Assembly (NCBI RefSeq): GCF_007994225.1
Contig: NZ_VLLL01000001.1
Location: 27,730-91,729, forward strand
Length of the DNA: 64,000 bases
Reading direction: 5' to 3'
Origin: Stackebrandtia albiflava
GTDB lineage: Bacteria; Actinomycetota; Actinomycetes; Mycobacteriales; Micromonosporaceae
Both the position numbers and the translations under genes were made by a program. Position 1 is the first letter of the stretch. Each line of letters opens with the position of its first letter. The notes beneath the pieces are model-generated. The model did not search any database and was not told the DNA's origin. It was given only the letters and a program-made list of their open reading frames with translations. Positions 24,647-32,281 of this stretch are shown piece after piece.

Positions 24647-25504
24647 ATGCGCCTCACCGCCCCCTCCGACACGCTCCTCGCCACGCGGGAAGCCGACCGC
24701 GCCACGCCTGCCACGCCGCCCCGCGGCACGGCCGTCATCGAACGGTTCGGTCTGCGGCACGGCGACACCGAGGTGGGTGTGCTGGCGATCAGGACCGGCA
24801 CGGAGTTCGACCGGCCGGTGGCGGTCCTGGACGACCTCTGGATCCGGCCCGAACACCGCCGGTCCGGGCTGGGCGCGGCGGCGGTCGCGGAGGCCGAGCG
24901 GTGGGCGTCCGGACACGGGGCCCCCCGACTGTCGGTGGCGTGCGTCCCCGACGACCCGGCTCACCTGGCGTTGTTCCGGGACTACCAGGTGGTGTCGCGG
25001 CACATGGTGATACCGGTGGGCGACGCGGTCGAGCCGACCGCGATCCGCGCGGACCCCATGACGGAGGCCGAGTACGGCCCGTGGCTCGCGCATTCGGTGA
25101 CGGGTTTCGCCGAGGTGACGGCCGAATCCCAGGGCTTCACGCCCGAGGAGGCCACCGACCGCGCGAAGCAGGTCTTCGCGCAGCTCCTACCGGACGGCCT
25201 CGCCACCGAGGGACACGAACTGTGGATGGTCCGGCAGGGCGACGACGTGGTCGCGCACCTGTGGTTGTTCCACGACGCCCCGGACGGCCACACCTTCATC
25301 TTCGACATCGAGGTGACGCCCGACCGTCGCGGCACCGGGCTGGGCAAGGAGACGATGGCGCTGGCGCGGTGGCGGGCCGCCGTACACGGCCGTGACGGGG
25401 TGAAGCTCAACGTGTTCGCCACCAACGAGGTCGCCACGGGCCTCTACCGGCGACTGGGATACCGCGCCACTGTGGAATTCAGGTTCAAGGCGCTCACCGG
25501 CTGA
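24647..25504 (+). CDS. Tandem GNAT-family N-acetyltransferase
   Basis: A 285-residue protein with two GNAT halves. The first (about 30-130) has LDDLWIRPEHRRSGLGAAAV, a P-loop-like acetyl-CoA site. The second (about 140-285) has DIEVTPDRRGTGLGKETM and a C-terminal GLYRRLGYRATVEFRF. Duplicated GNAT proteins occur in MshD and antibiotic-modifying enzymes; the substrate here is unknown. The ATG at 24647 follows a short AT-containing promoter region shared with the divergent APH-like gene. Next gene (SAM hydrolase) starts 23 bases after its stop, so they may be co-transcribed. Confidence 0.83.
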   Translation: MRLTAPSDTLLATREADRATPATPPRGTAVIERFGLRHGDTEVGVLAIRTGTEFDRPVAVLDDLWIRPEHRRSGLGAAAVAEAERWASGHGAPRLSVACVPDDPAHLALFRDYQVVSRHMVIPVGDAVEPTAIRADPMTEAEYGPWLAHSVTGFAEVTAESQGFTPEEATDRAKQVFAQLLPDGLATEGHELWMVRQGDDVVAHLWLFHDAPDGHTFIFDIEVTPDRRGTGLGKETMALARWRAAVHGRDGVKLNVFATNEVATGLYRRLGYRATVEFRFKALTG

Positions 25505-25527
25505 GGCTTTCATGGCAGGCTGACCCC

Positions 25528-26313
25528 ATGCCGACTTATCCGATCGTCAGCCTCACCACCGACTACGGTCTGGCCGACGGCTTCGTCGCGGCGTGCCACG
25601 GCGTCATCGCGCAGTGGGCGCCCGACACCCGCGTCATCGACGTGAGCCACCTGGTGCCGCCGGGAGACATCCGGCGGGGCGCACTGGTGCTGGCGCAGAC
25701 GGTCCCGTTCCTGCCTCGCGGCGTCCACATGGCGGTGGTCGACCCGGGAGTGGGTACGACCCGGTTCCCGGTCGCGATCGAAGCCGGGTTCGGCATACTC
25801 GTCGGTCCCGACAACGGCCTGTTGATGTGGGCGGCCGAGGCGTTGGGCGGGGTACAACGCGCGGTGACGCTCACCGACACCCGGTTCCACCGGCACCCCG
25901 TCTCGCACACCTTCCACGGGCGGGACATCTTCGCTCCCGCCGCGGCGGTGCTGTCGTCGGGCGTCGCGCCCGCCGACCTCGGGGAACCGGTGAAGCCGAA
26001 CGACCTGGTGAGACTGCCCGACCCCAAGGTCACCGTCACCGACGGCGAGATCGTCGCGGAGGTCATGTCGGTGGATCGGTTCGGGAACCTGCAACTGGCG
26101 GCCGACGGGCGTACCCTCGACGGTTTCGGGGAGGGTTTCGAGATCGCGGGCAGGTCGGCGGTGCGGGGTGACATGTTCGCGGCGGCGGACCCGGGTGCCG
26201 TGGTGGTGCTCGTGGACTCGGCGGGCAAGGTCGCGATCGCCGTCAACGGCGGTTCCGCCGCGGAGGAGCTGGAGGCCCGGGCCGGGGACGTCCTGAGCCT
26301 GCGCGCGCGGTGA
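25528..26313 (+). CDS. S-adenosyl-L-methionine hydrolase (adenosine-forming), DUF62 family
   Basis: A 261-residue enzyme of the SAM hydroxide adenosyltransferase family, which splits SAM to adenosine and methionine using water. It shares the fold of fluorinase and chlorinase. Conserved elements are LTTDYGLADGF (D12), VDPGVGTTRF (D72 and R79), VGPDNGLL and HTFHGRDIFAPAA (H130). The Asp-Arg-His triad marks hydrolases. The length fits hydrolases; the extra loop of fluorinase is not seen. Found beside GNAT and APH-like genes with no obvious pathway. Physiological role of the family is still debated. Confidence 0.88.
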   Translation: MPTYPIVSLTTDYGLADGFVAACHGVIAQWAPDTRVIDVSHLVPPGDIRRGALVLAQTVPFLPRGVHMAVVDPGVGTTRFPVAIEAGFGILVGPDNGLLMWAAEALGGVQRAVTLTDTRFHRHPVSHTFHGRDIFAPAAAVLSSGVAPADLGEPVKPNDLVRLPDPKVTVTDGEIVAEVMSVDRFGNLQLAADGRTLDGFGEGFEIAGRSAVRGDMFAAADPGAVVVLVDSAGKVAIAVNGGSAAEELEARAGDVLSLRAR

Positions 26314-26647
26314 GCGTGGCGGACGGGTGTGGTGCCGACGGGCGGTGCGCCCTCACCGGGCCGGGTGGGTGGCCCCGGTTCGAGGGAGTTCGCCTCACCG
26401 GTGAAGGGGAATCGCAGGGCCACCGGCCTCCTCCCCTCTGGCGTGAGCCTATCGCCGGCGAGGTGGGGTGCGCATCCCGAAAACGACGGGGCTGTGGATA
26501 ACCCTCCGGTTGTGGACGCGGGAACCGCGGAGGGGGCCCGCGTCACGCGGGATCGGGGTACGCGAGGACCCGGGCATGACGACGGGGTTCCGCGCCCGGT
26601 TGACGACCGGGAACCACCCGTGACGCCCGGCGGTACCGAAGGGCGGT
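26314..26647. other. 334-base convergent gap with terminator-like hairpins
   Basis: No gene seen. It lies between the ends of the SAM hydrolase and pspM genes. Hairpins: CCCGCG-tca-CGCGGG at 26537-26551, and CCCGGT-tgacg-ACCGGG at 26595-26611 extended by GGTT/AACC across a bulge. Both could end transcription from either side. Confidence 0.55.
26595..26611. terminator. Hairpin near the end of pspM
   Basis: A 6-bp perfect stem with a 5-base loop, extended by four more pairs beyond a bulge, 37 bases past the pspM stop on the minus strand. Confidence 0.45.
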
Positions 26648-27448
26648 TCAGAGTTCCGGTTGCGGCTGGTGTCGGCGGTGGAAGTCGCGCATCTCACTGA
26701 CCGCCGACGCGAAACCCCTGAGCTGTTCGGTCGCCTCCGCCAACCGGCTACCGGTGAGGTCCCCACCGGGATGCGTCAGCGACGACAGGGCGCTCTGCTC
26801 GGCGACGACCTCGGCGGCCGCCCCGACCATGTCCTCGTACGAGGTGACACCGGATTCGAGCCGTTCCAGTAGTGCCTGGTGCGCACTACCGAGCGACGCC
26901 TGCCGGTCGGCGGGTGCGACCGCGATCGAGCGTTCCAAGCCGCGTATCTGCTCGGCGAGATCCTTCAGCGAGGTCGCCGCGCCGCGCACGTCGGTCAGGA
27001 CGTCGGCGGCGGGACCGGTGAGCCGGGGCGCGAGGTCGTCGAACGCCCGGGTCGCGGCGACCAGCCGCGTGAACGCCGGGTTGGCGGCGGACCGCCTGAA
27101 CTGCGCCGACTCCCGTTTTCCGCGTACCTTGCGGGCGAGCTCGTTGGCGACGGTCTGCGCCTCCAGCGACAGGGCGGCCGTGCCGTGCAGGGCGAGCTGT
27201 TCGGACTCGCCGGGCATCGCCGCCGACATCCGCCGGTAGTCGATCCAGCGGAACGCCGCGAGGACGGCACTGCCGCCGAACAGGCCCGCCCAGACGGCGT
27301 CGAGTGGACCGAGCCCCTGGTACGGGACGAGCACGGCGGCGGTGCCTCCGAACAGGCCCGCCCACACGCTCCACCGGCGCGCGGCCCGGAGCCGTCGCCG
27401 TAGTCGTTTGAGCGGCTGGGGTACTCCGCCGCCGGGCAGCCTGATCAT
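26648..27448 (-). CDS. pspM: Phage-shock envelope stress membrane protein PspM
   Basis: A 266-residue protein matching the mycobacterial PspM (Rv2743c) layout. It has a basic N-terminus (LKRLRRRLRAARR), two close membrane helices (WSVWAGLFGGTAAVLVPY; AVWAGLFGGSAVLAAF), and a long helical cytoplasmic part that probably forms coiled coils. In mycobacteria ClgR, PspA and PspM/PspN form a system that preserves the membrane under stress, with PspM binding PspA complexes. It is 14 bases downstream of pspA in the same order (clgR-pspA-pspM). No PspN-like gene follows. Confidence 0.85.
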   Translation of the reverse strand: MIRLPGGGVPQPLKRLRRRLRAARRWSVWAGLFGGTAAVLVPYQGLGPLDAVWAGLFGGSAVLAAFRWIDYRRMSAAMPGESEQLALHGTAALSLEAQTVANELARKVRGKRESAQFRRSAANPAFTRLVAATRAFDDLAPRLTGPAADVLTDVRGAATSLKDLAEQIRGLERSIAVAPADRQASLGSAHQALLERLESGVTSYEDMVGAAAEVVAEQSALSSLTHPGGDLTGSRLAEATEQLRGFASAVSEMRDFHRRHQPQPEL

Positions 27449-27462
27449 GAGGGGGTGCGGAC

Positions 27463-28308
27463 TCAGCCGGTGGCCGCGTCCTTGTCCTTTCCTAGGCTCG
27501 CGCGGATCTCGTCGAGTCGGGAGACCGACGCACTGTCCGACTTGGCGGCCTCCACGGCGGGCTTCTCGGCGGCGCCGCCGAGTTTCTCACCCTGGAGGCT
27601 GGCGCGGATCTGCTCCAACCGGGACGATCCGGCCATGTCGATCGTGGACTTCTGGACCTCCATCATCCGCCCCTCGATGGAGTTGCTGGCGAGGTCGGCG
27701 CGGCCCATGGCGGTGGCGTAGCGGCGTTCGATCTTGTCGCGGATCTCGTCCATGTTGGGCACGTTGCCGGGCGCGGCCAGCGACGACATCGACTCCAGCG
27801 AGGAGGCGATGGTCTCCTGCATCTTCGCCTGTTCGAGCTGGCTGAGCAGCTTGGTGCGCTCGGCGAGCTTCTGCTGCAGCATCATCTGGTTGTTCTCGAC
27901 CGCCTGGCGGGCCTGCTCGGCGGCGTTGATGGCCTGGTCGTGGAGGGTCTTGAGGTCCTCCATCGACTGCTCCGCGGAGACGAGCTGCGCGGCGAACGCC
28001 TGCGCGGAGTTCTCGTACTCGCCGGCCTTCTTCTCATCGCCTTCAGCGCGGGCACGGTCGGCCAGGACGAGTGCCTGCCGGGCCGAGGCCTGCAGCTTCT
28101 CGACCTCGGACATGGTGCGGGACAACTTCATCTCGAGCTGGCGCTGGTTCCCGATGACCGCCGCCGCCTGCCCCACCAACGCCTGATGCTGCCGCTGAGA
28201 TTCTTCGATGGCCTGCTGGATCTGGATCTTGGGATCGGCGTGCTCGTCGATCTTGGCGCCGAACAGCGCCATCATGTATTTCCAACCCTTGACGAAGGGA
28301 TTGGCCAT
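27463..28308 (-). CDS. pspA: PspA/IM30 (ESCRT-III-like) membrane-protecting protein
   Basis: A 281-residue, almost entirely helical protein of the PspA/Vipp1 family, which oligomerises on the inner membrane to limit damage. It begins with the amphipathic membrane-binding helix ([17 protein letters not shown]). Long coiled-coil helices follow ([57 protein letters not shown]). The C-terminal extension, with RLEQIRASL repeated as RLDEIRASL, is typical of actinobacterial PspA. Between clgR and pspM. Expected to be under ClgR control. Confidence 0.95.
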   Translation of the reverse strand: MANPFVKGWKYMMALFGAKIDEHADPKIQIQQAIEESQRQHQALVGQAAAVIGNQRQLEMKLSRTMSEVEKLQASARQALVLADRARAEGDEKKAGEYENSAQAFAAQLVSAEQSMEDLKTLHDQAINAAEQARQAVENNQMMLQQKLAERTKLLSQLEQAKMQETIASSLESMSSLAAPGNVPNMDEIRDKIERRYATAMGRADLASNSIEGRMMEVQKSTIDMAGSSRLEQIRASLQGEKLGGAAEKPAVEAAKSDSASVSRLDEIRASLGKDKDAATG

Positions 28309-28391
28309 CTCGCGATCCTTCCAGTGTTAGCGGCGGTGGGTATCGAGTCTAAGGTGTCGTGCCCATACTTGCCCAATCCCCGCCCACCGGC

Positions 28392-28856
28392 TCAGCCCGG
28401 GGGCCGTAAGGCGGCCACGCCCGCCTTGGGGGTGGGGCGTCCACCTGCGCCGCGCACCCTGCGCGCGCGGGCCGCCGCCAGTGAGACCGGTGGTGACACC
28501 GGTGCGGCGGCGCGTTTACGGACCGGCCGGGACTCCTGCCCGGATTTGCGGTGGTCGTCGAAGTGGGAGACGGACTGCAGCAGTGACACCGGCGACAGCT
28601 GCGCGGCGGCCTCGCGTTGCCGTTCCTCCTTGGCGACCTCGGTCGTCACCTCCCCCAGCACGTCCGACAAGGGTACGTCGAGCGCGGTGCAGATGGAGGA
28701 CAGCAGTTCGCTGGACGCCTCCTTCTGGCCGCGTTCGATCTCGGACAGGTAGCCCAGGCTGACGTTGGCCGACGCGGAGACGTCGCGTAGCGTGCGGCGC
28801 TGGGCCCGCCTCCGGGACCGCAGTGTCTCACCGATGATCCGACGCAGCAGCACCAT
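28392..28856 (-). CDS. clgR: XRE-family regulator ClgR
   Basis: A 154-residue regulator. The N-terminal helix-turn-helix (residues ~10-65) reads LRSRRRAQRRTLRDVSASANVSLGYLSEIERGQKEASSELL, matching ClgR/PopR-type proteins that activate clp protease, pspA and other stress genes in actinobacteria. The C-terminal half is basic and Ala/Pro-rich. The ATG at 28856 has GGAG at 6-base spacing; the frame is open to 28913. First gene of clgR-pspA-pspM. A TTGACA-like element on the minus strand near 28908-28913 may belong to its promoter, but no -10 is clear. Confidence 0.9.
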   Translation of the reverse strand: MVLLRRIIGETLRSRRRAQRRTLRDVSASANVSLGYLSEIERGQKEASSELLSSICTALDVPLSDVLGEVTTEVAKEERQREAAAQLSPVSLLQSVSHFDDHRKSGQESRPVRKRAAAPVSPPVSLAAARARRVRGAGGRPTPKAGVAALRPPG

Positions 28857-28949
28857 CGCAATCTCCTGTCTCGTCTGGCCCGGTCGGTGGAAAGGTGGGC
28901 ACACAGATGTCAACCGGGTCGAGGGCCAGATTACTCCGGGTGGCGGAGA

Positions 28950-29435
28950 CTAATTCCGCTCGGCCGCCAGGACGTCGAGGAGCAGCCGCAACGCCAGTTC
29001 CACCGAGGCGTTGCGCACCTGCGCACGGTCACCGGGAAGGTGGTGGCCACGGGCGACGGGTTCACCGTCGGGGCCGGCGACCGCCAGCCAGACCGTGCCG
29101 GGGGGTTGACCGCCGTGTGGTTCGGGTCCGGCGGCTCCGGTGGTGCCGATGCCCCAGTCGGCCTCGCCGCGTCGTCGCGCGCCGACGGCGAGTGCCGCGG
29201 CGACCTCGGCGGACACGACACCGTGGGTGTCGATGAGTGCGGCGGGGACGTCGAGGAGCCTGGTCTTCATGTGCGGGGTGTAGGCGACGACTCCGGCGGT
29301 GAACACGGCCGAAGAGCCCGGTACCTCCACCAGTGACGCGGCCAGCAGTCCCCCGGTGAGGGATTCGGCGACGGCGAGGCTGCGGTCGTCGTCGCGGAGC
29401 CTGGTGACGACGTCGGCGGCGGGTGTGGTGTTCAA
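28950..29435 (-). CDS. pncC: Nicotinamide-nucleotide amidohydrolase (CinA C-terminal domain)
   Basis: A 161-residue single-domain PncC/CinA-C protein that deamidates NMN to nicotinic acid mononucleotide in NAD recycling. Motifs: VAESLTGGLLAASLVEVPGSS, the GVVAYTPHMKTRLLDV segment, and WGIGTTGAAGPEPHGGQPPGTVW. It lacks the N-terminal CinA domain, as in E. coli PncC. The start appears to be TTG at 29435-29433, overlapping the pgsA stop (TTGA). It is the third gene of rimO-pgsA-pncC; clgR begins 93 bases further. Confidence 0.9.
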   Translation of the reverse strand: MNTTPAADVVTRLRDDDRSLAVAESLTGGLLAASLVEVPGSSAVFTAGVVAYTPHMKTRLLDVPAALIDTHGVVSAEVAAALAVGARRRGEADWGIGTTGAAGPEPHGGQPPGTVWLAVAGPDGEPVARGHHLPGDRAQVRNASVELALRLLLDVLAAERN

Positions 29436-30028
29436 TCGCTTCTCCGATCACCCCGGTGACGAATGCGGATCACCTGTATGACGTATTCGGCGCCCGTGAC
29501 GACGGTCGCCAGGACCGCGGCACCCATGAGCCAGGGGGCGGCGTCGGCGACGGGCGCCGGCCACGGCCACAGGTACCAGAAGATGGCGGCGACCTGTAGT
29601 GCCGTCTTCAGTTTGCCGCCGTGGCTGGCCGCGATCACCCCGAATCGGATGACCCAGAACCGCAGGACGGTGACGCCGATCTCACGGAACAGGATGAGCG
29701 CGGTCGCCCACCAGGGGACCTGTCCGGCCAGGGACAGCAGGATGAGGGCGGTCCCGGTGAGGGCCTTGTCGGCGATGGGGTCGGCGACCTTGCCGAACGC
29801 GGTGACCAGGCCGTGGCGGCGGGCGAGCCAGCCGTCCACGACGTCGGTCGCGGACGCGAGCGCGAACACCCCGGCGGCGGCCATGCGCCACGTCTGGGAG
29901 ACGAAGGCGGATTCGACGACGCACCACGCGAAGACGGGGATGAGCAGCAGGCGCAGCAACGTCAACGCGTTGGCGACGTTGTAGACGGAGGGGGTGCGCC
30001 GGGCGTCGGCGGAGACCTCGTGGGGCAC
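29432..30028 (-). CDS. pgsA: CDP-diacylglycerol-glycerol-3-phosphate 3-phosphatidyltransferase
   Basis: A 198-residue membrane enzyme that makes phosphatidylglycerophosphate, the precursor of phosphatidylglycerol and cardiolipin. The CDP-alcohol phosphatidyltransferase signature D-G-x2-A-R-x8-G-x3-D-x3-D is intact (DGWLARRHG then GKVADPIAD). Hydrophobic segments lie before and after it. The order next to rimO, pncC and clgR matches mycobacterial pgsA3 (Rv2746c), which fits PgsA better than phosphatidylinositol synthase. The GTG at 30028 lies one base from the rimO stop. Confidence 0.92.
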   Translation of the reverse strand: MPHEVSADARRTPSVYNVANALTLLRLLLIPVFAWCVVESAFVSQTWRMAAAGVFALASATDVVDGWLARRHGLVTAFGKVADPIADKALTGTALILLSLAGQVPWWATALILFREIGVTVLRFWVIRFGVIAASHGGKLKTALQVAAIFWYLWPWPAPVADAAPWLMGAAVLATVVTGAEYVIQVIRIRHRGDRRSD

Positions 30029-30029
30029 C

Positions 30030-31475
30030 TCAGCGGCCTTCGACGGAGACGAGTTCGGCGACCAGGTCCACGCCGTTGCTGTCGACGACGGTCGCGGTCA
30101 CCAGGTCGCCCGGGGTGAGGCCGTCGACGTCGCCGATGACGGCGGTGCTGCCGTCGACCTCGGGCGCCTGGTGGGCGGCGCGGCCGTCCACGCCGTCGTC
30201 GTCGACGGTGTCGATCAGCACGGTCACGGTCTCCCCGATGCGTTCCGCGGCGCGCTGGTCGCACAGTTCGTCGGCGAGCGAGCTGAAGTGTTCGTAGCGG
30301 GCGGTGATGACGTCGGGATCGACGTGGCCGTCGAGCTCGGCGCCCTCGGTGCCCTCCTCGTCGGAGTACGCGAACACGCCGATGGCGTCGAGCCGGGCGT
30401 GGGTGAGGAACCTCTCCAGTTCGGCGACGTCTGTCTCGGTCTCACCGGGGAACCCGACGATGACGTTGGTGCGGGCGCCGGCCTGCGGGGCGAGGCCGCG
30501 GACGGTGTCGAGCAGGTCCAGGAAGCCCTCGGTGGAGCCGAATCGCCGCATCCGGCGCAGCAGGTCGCGGCTGGAGTGCTGGAACGACAGGTCGAAGTAG
30601 GGGGCGACGCCGGGGGTGGTGGCGATGGTCTCGATGAGGGCCGGTCGCAGTTCCGCCGGTTGCAGGTACGACAACCGGACCCGGACGATCCCGTCGACGG
30701 CGGCGAGTTCGCGGGTGAGCCGTTCGAGCGCGGACGGGTCCGACAGGTCCTTGCCGTAGGAGGTGGTGTTCTCGCTGACCAGGGTGATCTCCCGGACGCC
30801 CTGGGTGGCGAGCCACCGGACCTCGGCGATGATCTCCTCGGGCGGCCGGGACACGAACGCTCCCCGGAAGGTGGGGATGGCGCAGAACGCGCAGCGCCGG
30901 TCGCAACCGCTGGCGATCTTGACGTTGGCGACGGGGCCGGTGCTGAGCCTGCGGCGCATGACCGTCAGGTGGGCGGGCAGTCCCTCCGTGGATTCGGCGG
31001 GTGCGGCGGCGTGGCCGGGGATGACGGCGGCCGACGGCTTGCGTGCCGCCGGGCTGATCGGGAGCAGTTTCCGGCGGTCCTGCGGCGTGTGCGAGGTGAT
31101 GTTCTCGCCGCGCGCGACGGCGTCGAGCCGGGCGGCGATGTCGGGGTAGTGGTCGAAGCCCAGTACGGCGTCGGCCTCGGGGAGGCTGTCGGCCAGTTGG
31201 GTTCCGTAGCGTTCGGCGAGGCAGCCGGTGGCGACGACCTTGGCGCCGGTGTCGGCGGCGGCCAGCAGCGTGTCGATGGAGTCCTGTTTGGCGGTTTCGA
31301 TGAAGCCGCAGGTGTTCACCATCACGACGTCGGCGGCCTCTCCGTCGTCGGTGACCTCCCATCCGCCGTGGGCGAGGCGGGCGGCGAGCTCTTCGGAGTC
31401 GACCTCGTTGCGCGCGCAGCCGAGGGTGAGGACGGCGACACGGCGTTTGGGCAGGGAGGTTGGCGCTTCAGACAC
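30030..31475 (-). CDS. rimO: Ribosomal protein S12 methylthiotransferase
   Basis: A 481-residue radical-SAM methylthiotransferase acting on the conserved Asp of ribosomal protein S12. The N-terminal UPF0004 domain supplies C20, C56 and C85 for one [4Fe-4S] cluster. The radical-SAM motif C191-x3-C195-x2-C198 (CDRRCAFC) binds the second, and a C-terminal TRAM domain follows. A Pro/Ala-rich insertion at about residues 130-175 separates the first two domains. Distinguished from MiaB by N-terminal and SAM-domain sequence ([12 protein letters not shown]). GTG start at 31475. First gene of an operon with pgsA and pncC. Confidence 0.93.
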   Translation of the reverse strand: MSEAPTSLPKRRVAVLTLGCARNEVDSEELAARLAHGGWEVTDDGEAADVVMVNTCGFIETAKQDSIDTLLAAADTGAKVVATGCLAERYGTQLADSLPEADAVLGFDHYPDIAARLDAVARGENITSHTPQDRRKLLPISPAARKPSAAVIPGHAAAPAESTEGLPAHLTVMRRRLSTGPVANVKIASGCDRRCAFCAIPTFRGAFVSRPPEEIIAEVRWLATQGVREITLVSENTTSYGKDLSDPSALERLTRELAAVDGIVRVRLSYLQPAELRPALIETIATTPGVAPYFDLSFQHSSRDLLRRMRRFGSTEGFLDLLDTVRGLAPQAGARTNVIVGFPGETETDVAELERFLTHARLDAIGVFAYSDEEGTEGAELDGHVDPDVITARYEHFSSLADELCDQRAAERIGETVTVLIDTVDDDGVDGRAAHQAPEVDGSTAVIGDVDGLTPGDLVTATVVDSNGVDLVAELVSVEGR

Positions 31476-31537
31476 GCTATGAGCCTACCCATCGCCGCTT
31501 CACACGCGACAGCTCGTAGCCCCGTGGTGCACTCACT

Positions 31538-31623
31538 GTGCCCGGGGTCACCCGGGCGCAGTGGGAACACGGCCCCGGGGTCACCGGGCACAGCGCGAAC
31601 GCGGCCCCGGGGTCACCCGGGCA
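31538..31623. repeat. Three imperfect tandem repeats of 31-33 bp
   Basis: Three copies of a unit built on CCCGGGGTCACCCGGGC begin at 31541, 31574 and 31605, joined by related spacers. Each core is itself partly palindromic. The block lies between the divergent rimO and DM13 genes, where promoters are expected. Confidence 0.8.
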
Positions 31624-31693
31624 CGTGGCCGGAGCCGTACGGACGCGCGCGCCGGCGTCCCCACGAGGGGTGCGCGTGACGGAGAATCGATGG

Positions 31694-32218
31694 ATGCGGA
31701 AATTTCTACGTTCTCCGATCACGTGGGTGGCCGTCGTGGTGGTGGCCGCCGCGGCCCTGTACTGGTTCCAACCGTGGCGGCTGTGGATCGATCAACGGGT
31801 GGACGAGCAGCTGCCGGACACCGTCGCCGAGTCTCCACAGGAGACGGAGTCGGCATCGGCGCGGCCGGATCCCGAGCCGGTCCTGTTGGCGGCGGGCGAG
31901 TTCGTGAGCCAAGAACACCCCACCGCCGGCCGCGCCGAGCTGGTGCGACAGCCCGACGGCTCGGTGGTGCTGGCGATCGCGGGATTGGAGACGTCGAACG
32001 GCCCGGACCTGCGGGTGTGGTTGACCGATCAGGCCGTCGACCCGGACGAGTGGTTCGTCTTCGACGACGGCTATCACGTGGAGTTGGCCCCGTTGAAGGG
32101 CAACCTCGGCGACCAGGTCTACGAGGTCCCCGCCGACGTCGACCTCGACAAGGTCGACAGCGTCTCGATCTGGTGCGCCCGGTTCGCGGTCTCGTTCGGC
32201 GCGGCGGCGTTGGAGTGA
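31694..32218 (+). CDS. Membrane-anchored DM13-domain protein
   Basis: A 174-residue protein. An N-terminal signal anchor (SPITWVAVVVVAAAALYWF) and an acidic linker lead to an extracytoplasmic DM13 domain (residues ~65-174). The domain contains HPTAGRAELVRQPDGSVVL, GPDLRVWLTD and VSIWCARFAVSFGAAAL; the Cys in WCARF is the conserved DM13 cysteine thought to matter for electron transfer. The ATG at 31694 has GGAG nine bases upstream. Convergent with ftsK, with a strong hairpin between. Exact redox partner unknown. Confidence 0.88.
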   Translation: MRKFLRSPITWVAVVVVAAAALYWFQPWRLWIDQRVDEQLPDTVAESPQETESASARPDPEPVLLAAGEFVSQEHPTAGRAELVRQPDGSVVLAIAGLETSNGPDLRVWLTDQAVDPDEWFVFDDGYHVELAPLKGNLGDQVYEVPADVDLDKVDSVSIWCARFAVSFGAAALE

Positions 32219-32225
32219 CCCACGC

Positions 32226-32263
32226 GGTCACCCGGCCCCGCACGTCGGTGAGGCCGGGTGACC
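32226..32263. terminator. Bidirectional terminator between DM13 gene and ftsK
   Basis: A perfect 12-bp stem (GGTCACCCGGCC and its complement) with a 14-base loop, lying 7 bases after the DM13 stop and 18 bases from the ftsK stop. Confidence 0.7.
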
Positions 32264-32281
32264 CGACGGACGGTGCGCGGT

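Noticed and set aside
25528-26313. Fluorinase/chlorinase
   Set aside because: It has the Asp-Arg-His hydrolase triad, and neither the extra loop nor a halometabolite cluster is seen.
31538-31623. CRISPR array
   Set aside because: Only three degenerate contiguous units with no unique spacers of constant size and no cas genes.
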